DNA of 64,000 nt from Streptomyces canus (GTDB lineage: Bacteria > Actinomycetota > Actinomycetes > Streptomycetales > Streptomycetaceae). Shown here piece by piece: positions 25,056 to 33,044 of this stretch (position 1 is the first letter of the stretch; the number at the start of each line of letters is the position of its first letter). The notes beneath the pieces are model-generated. The model saw nothing but the letters and a program-made list of their open reading frames with translations, was not told the origin of the DNA and searched no databases. Position numbers and translations under genes: made by a program. The stretch lies in contig NZ_KQ948670.1 in NCBI RefSeq assembly GCF_001514145.1, forward strand, positions 58,013 through 122,012, written 5' to 3'.

Positions 25056-26288
25056 TTATGGACGGGAATTCAGAAACTCCTCGCTCTTTTGTGCCGTGGT
25101 GAGTGCCAGAATGAGATCCAGACGGGCGCCTGGATCGTGCAGGGCGTCACCGAATACTTTCTCCAGCTGACGCAGCCGATAACGCACCGTCTGCGGATGG
25201 ACATGGAGACGGGCGGCGACGTCGGGCACATTGCTGCCACTGAGCAGCCACGCCAGCAGCGTCTCGGCGAGCCGCTCGCGCTGCCCCTCCGACACCGTGT
25301 CGAGCGGTGCGAGGGCCCGCCCCCGCAGTTGGTCGAGCATCGGCTCGTCGCTGTGCAGCAGCAGGGTCGACAGGTGGTCCGCGCAGCGCACCACCCCCTG
25401 CCGGGGAAGGATCCCGCGTCCCATCAATCCCAGCGCCCGGGTGGCCCAGCGCAGCGACTGGGCGGCCTCGGCGAGCGGCACCGTCGGCCCGATCGCGGCC
25501 GGCCGCCCGCGCAACGCGAGGCTGAACGCCCGGCCCCCGAAGCGCCCGGAGCCGTCCGGGTCGGGGATCAGCATCCGGGGCGGCCGCGACTCCATGTCCA
25601 CCAGTGCCCCCGCGGCGGCCAGCGGCCACTCCTCCTCCCGGTGGTCCGGCGTGGCCGCGAGCGTGACGACCGCGACCTGCCTGGGCACCGACCACCGGGC
25701 ACCGTGCGCCATGTCCTGCACCGCCGCGGGTGCGACCGGCCCCTCGCCGAGCAGCAGGTCCAGCAGGCGTCTGCGGCGCCGCTCCAGCTCGTCCGTGTTG
25801 TGCGCGCGGGCCTCGGAGTACCCGGCCGCAGCCGCCTCCGCGACCTCGTGCACGGTGCGGAAGGCGAGCTCGCCCAGCGCCGTGACCACCGCGGAGTCGA
25901 GGCCGAGTTGCTCGGCCGTACGGCCCATCAGGCGCCAGGCGTGCAGCCCGCCGACCCGTAGCGCGGACTGCAACGCGTCCAGGCTGCGCCCCTCCAGGGC
26001 CTCACCGCGCCCGAGTTCGTAGTACGTCGCCGCGATCGCGTCACCGCGGCCGCGCGGGTCGGCGATGTGGTCGACGAACAAGGTCAGCGCCTGCACCACG
26101 CCGGCTCTGAGGTTCTCGCGGTAGGTGCCGTCGGCCGGGCGCGCGTACTCGGGCACCTGCCGGCGGACCTCCTCCTCGACCTCGTCGGCGACCTCCTCCA
26201 GCTGGGCGCGCAGCAGTTCGGCCAGGTCGGGCGGGACCGCGGCGGCGCCGCGGCCCTCCGGGACGCCGTGCGGGGCGGGGGTGGCCAA
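25056..26288 (-). CDS. CdaR/PucR-type transcriptional regulator
   Basis: A 410-residue regulator. The N-terminal half is a helical sensor (LLRAQLEEVADEVEEEVRRQVPEYA, about residues 20-170) of the RsbRD/PucR-N type. Residues about 190-310 form the GGDEF-like CdaR region, and the C-terminal HTH is ERLAETLLAWLLSGSNVPDVAARLHVHPQTVRYRLRQLEKVFG. The start is set at TTG 26288 because AAAGGAGGG lies 6 bases upstream; the open frame continues another 94 codons upstream without a ribosome site. It sits between the Ag85-like gene (122 bases upstream) and the cutinase gene on the same strand, so it is the likely local regulator of this lipid locus or of the cutinase. Confidence 0.85.
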   Translation of the reverse strand: MATPAPHGVPEGRGAAAVPPDLAELLRAQLEEVADEVEEEVRRQVPEYARPADGTYRENLRAGVVQALTLFVDHIADPRGRGDAIAATYYELGRGEALEGRSLDALQSALRVGGLHAWRLMGRTAEQLGLDSAVVTALGELAFRTVHEVAEAAAAGYSEARAHNTDELERRRRRLLDLLLGEGPVAPAAVQDMAHGARWSVPRQVAVVTLAATPDHREEEWPLAAAGALVDMESRPPRMLIPDPDGSGRFGGRAFSLALRGRPAAIGPTVPLAEAAQSLRWATRALGLMGRGILPRQGVVRCADHLSTLLLHSDEPMLDQLRGRALAPLDTVSEGQRERLAETLLAWLLSGSNVPDVAARLHVHPQTVRYRLRQLEKVFGDALHDPGARLDLILALTTAQKSEEFLNSRP

Positions 26289-26410
26289 GGGGGGCCCTCC
26301 TTTCACCCGGAAGCGGCTCACCCGCGGGCCGTTGCCCGTGGGGCGAGGGGTAAGTCCTGTGTTGGACGGACGACCCCTGCGTTGCGTTCCGTGTCCCGAC
26401 GGTACCGACA

Positions 26411-27334
26411 TCACTGCGGCACCCCCAGACCTCGGGCGAGCATCGGCCACGACGCGGTGAACTCCTGCTTCCAGTAGGCCCAGCTGTGCCCTCCTCCCGC
26501 GTAGAAGTGTGTGGTGACCGGGATGCGCTGCAGCGCGAGCGTGTCGGTGAAACTGTGGGCGGAGGGCCACAGGGCGCTCTCCAGGGCCTCGGGCAGCCAG
26601 TCACCCGTGCCTCCCGCCAGCCCGCTGCCGCTGGAGACGTACAGGGCGGTGCCGCGCAGTCCCGCGGCCCGGTTCCGCGGGTTGAAGTCGAGCCAGGTGA
26701 GCAGGTTCAGGAACGGATTGCCCCACAACGACGTGGGCACCAGGTTCTCGCGGGCCACGATGGCGTCCATCAGGGTGGGGACACCGGGCGCCATGGTGTC
26801 GAGGATCCCGCTGTAGGAGGCCGCCGCGGTGAACATGCCCGGGTGCCGTGCCGCGTGCGCCATGGCGCCGTAGCCGCCGGTGGACACCCCCGCGACGACC
26901 CGCACTCCGGAGGCCCGGTAGTCCCGGGCGAGCAGCGCCGGAACCTCCTTCAGCTGGAAGGTCTCGTAGTCGGGCCCGCCGCGCCAGGAGGTGGGAATCC
27001 CGGTGGGCCCCGCGTCGGGCATCGCCACGATGAGGTCCCGGCCCTCGGTGAACGCCTCGATGTCCGTCTCCCGCGTCCAGGACGTGTAGTCGTCGTGGGC
27101 GCCGTGCAGCAGATACAGCACGGGGTAGGTGCGGGTGGGCTGCGAACCGAAGCCCGACGGCAGGATCAGCCGCACCGGCGCACTGCGGCCCAGGGCGGCG
27201 GAGGACACGGACACGTCGACGGTGCGTGACCCCAGTGCGGCGGCGGTCCGGGCGCCGAACAGGACGGCCAGACCGGCACCGGCCGCGGCCTTGGTGACGG
27301 TACGTCGGGACACTCCGGTGGTGCGACGGTGCAT
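26411..27334 (-). CDS. Tat-exported antigen-85-like esterase/acyltransferase
   Basis: A 307-residue alpha/beta hydrolase of the esterase D/mycolyltransferase family. The N-terminal twin-arginine signal is GVSRRTVTKAAAG followed by AVLFGA. The core contains LYLLHGAHDDYTSW (oxyanion HG), a nucleophile elbow AGVSTGGYGAMAHA (Ser151) and a C-terminal catalytic His in GGHSWAYWKQEF (His283). The HSWxYW motif is a signature of mycobacterial Ag85 mycolyltransferases, which move mycolate between trehalose and the cell wall. SD GAGGAGA precedes the ATG. It starts 22 bases after the polyketide synthase stop, so it is co-transcribed with it and may transfer or release its product outside the cell. Simple esterase activity is the alternative. 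Confidence 0.85.
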   Translation of the reverse strand: MHRRTTGVSRRTVTKAAAGAGLAVLFGARTAAALGSRTVDVSVSSAALGRSAPVRLILPSGFGSQPTRTYPVLYLLHGAHDDYTSWTRETDIEAFTEGRDLIVAMPDAGPTGIPTSWRGGPDYETFQLKEVPALLARDYRASGVRVVAGVSTGGYGAMAHAARHPGMFTAAASYSGILDTMAPGVPTLMDAIVARENLVPTSLWGNPFLNLLTWLDFNPRNRAAGLRGTALYVSSGSGLAGGTGDWLPEALESALWPSAHSFTDTLALQRIPVTTHFYAGGGHSWAYWKQEFTASWPMLARGLGVPQ

Positions 27335-27356
27335 GGCGGCTCTCCTCGGATCACGT

Positions 27357-30300
27357 TCAGCGGGTCACTTCGGCGAGCTCGCGCCGAAGACGGGCGGCGA
27401 TCTCGTCGACGTGCGGCGGGTCGAGCAGCGACAGGTGGTGTCCCGCGACCGGTACGACGGTCAGGCGCGGGCACACCTCGTCCCAGCCCAGCGTCTGGTC
27501 GTCGCGTTCGTAGGCGGGGTCACGCACGGTGTGCGGAGCGGGCTCCGTGGCCCGGTACAGGACCACCCGCCCGTCGTGACGGCCTGGCCGGTGGGCCTCG
27601 CCGATCCTCAGGTCCAGGTAGGAGGAGCGCTGATGCTCCAAAGCGGCGGGCGGCACATCGGCGGACGCGTGCAGGATCTCCAGCACGGTGTCGATGCGTT
27701 CTCCGTCGTCGTCCATCGCGACGAGGTCGTCGTACGGCAGCTCGAGCCGGACACCGTAGGCGTCGCGGACGTGTCCGGCGAACCCCTCGAAGTGGGCGCG
27801 CAGCCGTTCGGCCGGTGTCCGGTCCGGCTGGGGGAGGGGGCGTACGGAGTCGATGAGGACCACGAGCTCCACGTCCCGCCCCGCCGCGGTCAGTTGCCGC
27901 GCGGTCTCCTGGGCGACGAAGCCGCCGAAGGACCAACCGCCCAGCAGACAGGGCCCGTCGGGGTGGACGGCGGTGACGGCCTCGGCGTAGCGGCGCGCCT
28001 TCTCGGTCACCGTGGGTGCGTCTTCGAGGCGTTCGAGACCGTACACCGACAGCTTCTCGCCCAGCCGTTCGGCCAGTGCCCGGTAGACGTCGGTCGTTCC
28101 GCCGGCGGCGTGCACGAGGAAGAGCGGGGGACGGCCGGCGGTGACGCGCAGCGGGCGTACCGGCCCCGGCCGGACACGGTCGGCCAGCTCTTGCACGGTG
28201 GTGGCGCCGAGCAGGTCGCGCAGCGGCAGCTCGATGCCGAACTCGCGCTCGACGGCGGTGCGGACACGGACCGCCATCAGCGAGTCCAGCCCGAGGTCGG
28301 CCAACGCGGCGGCGGGAGTGACCCGGCCCGCGGGGTGGCCGGTGACCGCGGCGATGTGGTGGCACAGGCGGGCGGCGACGGTGGTGTCCTCGGGCACCTC
28401 GGCCCGGGTTCTCGCGGACGCCGCTGCCGGAAGGTCGGCAGGCACCTCGCACCGCGTCTTCGTGGGTGCCGACCCCCGCCCGTCCGTCCACCAGTGCCGC
28501 ACGTGCTTCCAGCGCGGCGCGGGCAGGTCGACGACCCGCCCCGGCGGCAGCGGCAGCCGTCCGCCCGCGCAGTACAAGGTCCCCACCTGCGTGAGGAAGT
28601 CGGCACATCCGTCGGCTTCCCGCCGGAGCGAGCCGATCGTGAGGGCACCGGGCACGTTGTCGGTGATGGCCCGGGCCAGGACCGGGTGGGGCGAGATCTC
28701 GACGAAGGCGGTGTGACCGTCGGCGGCGGCAGCGGCGACGGCCCGGTCCAGCCGCACGGGCCGCCGCAGGTTCGCGGCCCAGTGAGCGGCGTCGAAGACA
28801 CCGTCGCCGCGCGGGTCGTCCAGGACGGTGGAGTAGACCGGCACGAGGGGCGCTCTGCCTCCCACGTCGGCCAAGGACTCGGTCAACTCAGCGAGCAGCG
28901 GCTCGACCTGGGGCGAGTGCCCGGCACCGACGACCCGCAGGGACCGAGCCGCCCGTCCTTCCCGCTCCAGCCATCGCACCAGCCGCGCCACCGCCGGTTC
29001 CTCACCGGTGACGACCTTCTGCCCGGGCGAGGAGTGAACGGCGACATGCACACCGGGGAAGTCCCGGGCCAGCACGTCGAGTTCACCGTCGTCCAGGTCG
29101 ACGACCGCCATGGCCCCGCCCTGCAGCCTGCTGAGCAGTTCGGCCCGTACGGCGACGATCCGGGCACCCTCCGACACGTCCAGCGCACCCGCGCACACCG
29201 CGGCGGCCACCTCACCCAGGGAGTGACCGATGACGGCGGCGGGCTCGACGCCGTAGGAACGCCACAACTCGGCCAGCGCCACCTGGAGTCCGAACAGAAC
29301 GGGCTGGGCCACCTCCAGCCGGTCGAGTGCGCTCCCGGACGCGAGACGGTCGTACAGGGACAGCCCGCACTCCGCGTCGAGCTTCTCCACGGCGGCGGCG
29401 AAGGCGGGCTCCTCGGTCAGCAACCGGCGTCCCATTCCCACCCATTGGCTGCCGTACCCGGAGAAGACCCACACCGGGCCCGGTCCCACGAGGTCACGTT
29501 CACCGGTCACGACCTGACCGTGCGGTCGCCCCTGCGCCAACGCGTCCAGCCCGTCCGCGAGTTCGGCACGGTCCCGGGCGACCACCGCCGCCCGCACACC
29601 TCCGCGGCCGGTCCGTCCGGCCAGCGTGCGCGCCACGTCGGCGGGATGCGCGGCCGCCGTCCGGAGCCAGTCGGCGAGCCGGGCCGCGGTGTCCCGCAGC
29701 CGCTCCTCGTCCACGTCGGACAGGAGATGGAGCCGGGCCCCGGGCTCCTCGCCCGGTCGCGCGGGCAGCACGCCGGGTCGCCATTCCTCCAGCACGGCAT
29801 GGGCGTTGGTGCCGCCGAACCCGAACCCGGAGACCCCGGCCGTGGCCGTACCGCCGTACCGCGGCCACGGCTCGTCCTCGGACACCACCCGCAGCCGCAC
29901 GTCGTCCAGGGCGCTGCCCTCGGAGCAGTGCAGGGAGGGCGGGATGACGTCGTGGTGCAGGGCGAGCACGGTCTTCACCAGCCCGGCGATGCCCGCGGCG
30001 GACTCCAGGTGCCCCAGGTTCGACTTCACGGAGCCGAGGAGCAGCGGCTGGTCGGGGTCACGGCCCGCACCGAGGACGGCGCCGAGCGCGCCCGCCTCGA
30101 TCGGGTCGCCGAGCGGGGTGCCGGTGCCGTGCGCCTCGACGTAGTCGACGTGGGCGGGGGTGAGCCCGGCCCGGGCGTACGCGGTGGTCAGGAGGGCCTG
30201 TTGGGCGGCCGGGTTGGGGGCGAGGAGGCCGTTGGAGCGGCCGTCGGAGTTGACGGCGGTGGCGCGGATGACGGCGAGCACCCGATCGCCGTCCCGCTCC

Positions 30301-31322
30301 GCGTCGGACAGCCGCTTCAGGAGCACCGCCGCGCAGCCCTCACCGCGGCCGATGCCGTCGGCGTCCGGTGAGAACGGCTTGCACCGGCCGTCCGGCGCGA
30401 GGGCACCCGCCCGCCGGAACGCCACGGTGACGGTGGGGGAGAGCAGCAGGTTGACGCCCGCGGCGATCGCCGTGTCGCTCTCGCCCGTGCGCAGGCTCAC
30501 GCAGGCGTGATGCACCGCGACCAGCGAGGAAGAGCAGGCGGTGTCCACGGCCATGCTCGGCCCACGGGTGTCCAGCACATACGCCAGCCGGCCCGCGGTC
30601 ACGCTCAGCGCACCGCCCGCCGGCGCCCAGGGATCGACGGCCGCCGGGTCGGCCCCGGTCAGCGAGCCGTACTCCGGGGCGGAGACCCCGACGAAGACAC
30701 CCGTGGCGGTGCCCGCGAGGGACGCGGCCGGGACGGCGGCATGGGCGAGGGTCTCGTGGACGACCTCCAGGAGGATCCGCTGCTGCGGGTCCATCACGGC
30801 GGCCTCGCGCGGGGTGATCCGGAAGAAGTCCGCGTCGAACCCGGCGATGTCGTCGAGGTAGCCGCCGTGGGGGAGCGCGTCCTCGGGCGGGAAGGGGGTG
30901 AAGTCGCGCCAACGGTCCTCGGGGACCCGTCCGATCGCGTCGACGCCGTCGGTCAGCAGTCGCCAGTAGTCGGCCGGGCCGTGCACGCCGCCGGGGAGAC
31001 GGCAGCCGAGCCCTATGACGGCGATGGGCTCCGAGGTGGGCGGAGCCACCACGGCGGGCACCGACGGCGTGGTCGGCGACGGCGTGCGGCACAAGTGCGC
31101 CACCAGAGCCTCCACGGTCGGCGCCTCCCACAGCAACGTCGCCGGCAGCTCCCGTCCCGTCAGCCGGGAGAGTTCCCCGGCCAGCACGACCGCGTCCCGC
31201 GAGGACATGCCGAGATCCGCCAGCGGCCGGTCCATCGCGACCTCCGCGACGTGGGTACCGGTCCACGCGGCGACCCGCTCCGCGACCAGGCGGCGTACCG
31301 CACCCGCGTCCACGGCCCTCAC
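27357..31322 (-). CDS. Pks13-like polyketide synthase (ACP-KS-AT-ACP-TE)
   Basis: A 1,321-residue type I PKS. Order: N-terminal ACP (PLADLGMSSRDAVVLAGEL; probable phosphopantetheine Ser41), ketosynthase (98-515; DTACSSS with Cys263, His398 in EAHGTG, His438 in KSNLGH), acyltransferase (about 615-900; GHSLGE with Ser701), second ACP (985-1052; LGLDSLM, Ser1014), thioesterase (1065-1320; GGWSFGG with Ser1131, His1295/1296 in AGHHLSLL). Ketoreductase, dehydratase and enoylreductase are absent. This exact order, with an extra N-terminal ACP, is that of mycobacterial Pks13, which condenses a FadD32-activated acyl chain with a carboxylated acyl chain to an alpha-alkyl beta-ketoester. The GTG start overlaps the stop of the acyl-AMP ligase gene (GTGA). 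All active-site residues are present. Confidence 0.92.
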   Translation of the reverse strand: MRAVDAGAVRRLVAERVAAWTGTHVAEVAMDRPLADLGMSSRDAVVLAGELSRLTGRELPATLLWEAPTVEALVAHLCRTPSPTTPSVPAVVAPPTSEPIAVIGLGCRLPGGVHGPADYWRLLTDGVDAIGRVPEDRWRDFTPFPPEDALPHGGYLDDIAGFDADFFRITPREAAVMDPQQRILLEVVHETLAHAAVPAASLAGTATGVFVGVSAPEYGSLTGADPAAVDPWAPAGGALSVTAGRLAYVLDTRGPSMAVDTACSSSLVAVHHACVSLRTGESDTAIAAGVNLLLSPTVTVAFRRAGALAPDGRCKPFSPDADGIGRGEGCAAVLLKRLSDAERDGDRVLAVIRATAVNSDGRSNGLLAPNPAAQQALLTTAYARAGLTPAHVDYVEAHGTGTPLGDPIEAGALGAVLGAGRDPDQPLLLGSVKSNLGHLESAAGIAGLVKTVLALHHDVIPPSLHCSEGSALDDVRLRVVSEDEPWPRYGGTATAGVSGFGFGGTNAHAVLEEWRPGVLPARPGEEPGARLHLLSDVDEERLRDTAARLADWLRTAAAHPADVARTLAGRTGRGGVRAAVVARDRAELADGLDALAQGRPHGQVVTGERDLVGPGPVWVFSGYGSQWVGMGRRLLTEEPAFAAAVEKLDAECGLSLYDRLASGSALDRLEVAQPVLFGLQVALAELWRSYGVEPAAVIGHSLGEVAAAVCAGALDVSEGARIVAVRAELLSRLQGGAMAVVDLDDGELDVLARDFPGVHVAVHSSPGQKVVTGEEPAVARLVRWLEREGRAARSLRVVGAGHSPQVEPLLAELTESLADVGGRAPLVPVYSTVLDDPRGDGVFDAAHWAANLRRPVRLDRAVAAAAADGHTAFVEISPHPVLARAITDNVPGALTIGSLRREADGCADFLTQVGTLYCAGGRLPLPPGRVVDLPAPRWKHVRHWWTDGRGSAPTKTRCEVPADLPAAASARTRAEVPEDTTVAARLCHHIAAVTGHPAGRVTPAAALADLGLDSLMAVRVRTAVEREFGIELPLRDLLGATTVQELADRVRPGPVRPLRVTAGRPPLFLVHAAGGTTDVYRALAERLGEKLSVYGLERLEDAPTVTEKARRYAEAVTAVHPDGPCLLGGWSFGGFVAQETARQLTAAGRDVELVVLIDSVRPLPQPDRTPAERLRAHFEGFAGHVRDAYGVRLELPYDDLVAMDDDGERIDTVLEILHASADVPPAALEHQRSSYLDLRIGEAHRPGRHDGRVVLYRATEPAPHTVRDPAYERDDQTLGWDEVCPRLTVVPVAGHHLSLLDPPHVDEIAARLRRELAEVTR

Positions 31323-33019
31323 GCGGCGCCGTCCGCCGCGTACACACCCGTCAGATACCGTTCACGTGTCAGCGCCCGCGACACCTTGCCGCTCGACGTC
31401 CGCGGCACCGTGCCCGGCGGGACGAGCAGGACGTCGGCCAGACGCACCCCGTGCCGTCCGGAGACGGCCGCACGCACGGCCCGCACCAGAGCCGGTACGT
31501 CGATCTCGGCGAGGCTCGTGGTCCGCGTGTGCTCGGCCACCACGACCACCCGCTCACCGGAGCCGCCCGCGACCCCGAACGCGGCGAGCCGGTCGCGCCG
31601 GATGGCCGGATGGGTGTCCTGGACGGTGGCCTCCAGGTCCTGCGGATAGTGATTGCGTCCGTCGACGACGATCAGGTCCTTCAGCCGACCGGTGACGATC
31701 AACTGCCCCTCCAGGACCGTTCCCAGGTCACCGGTGCGCAGCCGGCCGTCGGTTCCGAAGACGCGCCGGGTCTGCTCCTCCTGGTTCCAGTAGCCGCGGC
31801 CCACGTTGGGACCGCGCACCTGGATCTCACCGACCTCACCCTCGGACAGACGGTCGCCGGAGGCGGGATCGACGATGCGGACCTGCTGCCCCGCCGGAGT
31901 GCCGCAGCCCGCCAGCAGCACGGCCCGGGGATCGTCGGGGCGCGCGGGCAGCGCCTTCCCCTGGGCGAGCGCGTCCCGGTCGAGGGCGAACCGCCGCAAC
32001 GGTTCCCCGGGCCGGGCGGCGCTGACGAAGACGGTCGCCTCGGCGAGCCCGTACGAGGGACAGTGGGTCTGCGCGACGAGCCCCTGACCGGCGAAGGCCG
32101 CCTGGAACCTGTCGGCCGTGCCGGGGCGGACCGGCTCACTGCCGTTGATCAGCGCGGCGACCCCGTCCAGCCGCAGCTCCGCCTTCTGCGCGTCGGTCAC
32201 CGCGGAGGCGCAGTAGTCGTAGGCGAAGTTGGGCGCCGCGCTCAGCGCGCGCGGATGCGCGGCCAACAGCCGCAGCCAGCGGGCGGGTTCGTGCAGGAAG
32301 GCGACCGGGTCCATGAGTACTGACAGCAGCCCCCGCACGACTGGGGCGGCGATGCTCAGGACGAGTCCCATGTCGTGGTAGAGCGGCAGCCAGCCCACGC
32401 ACGTCACCGGATGGGCATCGGCACCGTAGGCGCTCAGCGCCTGACGGGCGTTGGCGACGACGTTGGCGTGACTGATCTCCACGCCGGCCGGGGTACGGGT
32501 CGAACCGGAGGTGTACTGGAGGTAGGCGACCTCCGCGTCGGCCGGCTCCAGGTCTCGCGCGGCGGCGTCAGGAACCTGGTCCACGGCGACGACCCGGTCG
32601 CACAACTCCTGTACCTCACCCACGTGTCGGCTCGTCGTCACGACGACCGAGGGCCGTGCGTCGGCCAGGACCGCCGTCAGCCGGTCCCCCTGACCCGGCA
32701 GACCGGGCGGATACAGCGGTACGGCGATGAGGCCGGCGGCGAGCGTCGCCAGGAACCCGGTGACGTACTCCAGCCCCTGGGGGCACAGCAGTGCGACCCG
32801 AGCCCCGGGCTCGGCCTCCTCGGCGAGCCGGGCGGCCACCGCCCGTACGCGCACGTCGAGGCGGCGCCAGGTCAGCGTGCGGTGGACGCCACGCGAATCC
32901 GGGGCGGGATGGTCGACGAACGTGAACGCCCGGCGGTCGGGGGTGGCTTGGGCCCAGTGGTGTACGTACTCCGGCAGGCTCCGGAACGCGGGGGCGAGCG
33001 GGGGACGGCGGTTGTCCAT
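31319..33019 (-). CDS. Fatty acyl-AMP ligase, FadD32-like
   Basis: A 566-residue adenylate-forming enzyme. Core motifs: YLQYTSGSTRTPAGVEISHANV (P-loop, residues about 167-188), WLPLYHDMGL typical of FAALs, and GYWNQEEQTRRVF followed by LRTGDLG. The C-terminal domain includes GRLKDLIVVDGRNHYPQDLE and the catalytic Lys in PRTSSGKVSR. FAALs activate long-chain acids as acyl-AMP and load them onto an ACP, not CoA; here the acceptor would be the N-terminal ACP of the following PKS, as FadD32 does for Pks13. Start ATG 33019 has GGAGA 7 bases upstream. The stop overlaps the PKS start, and the carboxylase gene ends 25 bases upstream, so all three form one operon. Confidence 0.92.
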   Translation of the reverse strand: MDNRRPPLAPAFRSLPEYVHHWAQATPDRRAFTFVDHPAPDSRGVHRTLTWRRLDVRVRAVAARLAEEAEPGARVALLCPQGLEYVTGFLATLAAGLIAVPLYPPGLPGQGDRLTAVLADARPSVVVTTSRHVGEVQELCDRVVAVDQVPDAAARDLEPADAEVAYLQYTSGSTRTPAGVEISHANVVANARQALSAYGADAHPVTCVGWLPLYHDMGLVLSIAAPVVRGLLSVLMDPVAFLHEPARWLRLLAAHPRALSAAPNFAYDYCASAVTDAQKAELRLDGVAALINGSEPVRPGTADRFQAAFAGQGLVAQTHCPSYGLAEATVFVSAARPGEPLRRFALDRDALAQGKALPARPDDPRAVLLAGCGTPAGQQVRIVDPASGDRLSEGEVGEIQVRGPNVGRGYWNQEEQTRRVFGTDGRLRTGDLGTVLEGQLIVTGRLKDLIVVDGRNHYPQDLEATVQDTHPAIRRDRLAAFGVAGGSGERVVVVAEHTRTTSLAEIDVPALVRAVRAAVSGRHGVRLADVLLVPPGTVPRTSSGKVSRALTRERYLTGVYAADGAA

Positions 33020-33044
33020 CGGGCAGGTCTCCTCGCGAAGCAGG

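Noticed and set aside
27129..30371. Very long plus-strand open frame across the PKS gene
   Set aside because: It is antisense to a gene with all PKS motifs, has low-complexity Arg/Gly/Val composition and no family signature; a by-product of high GC.
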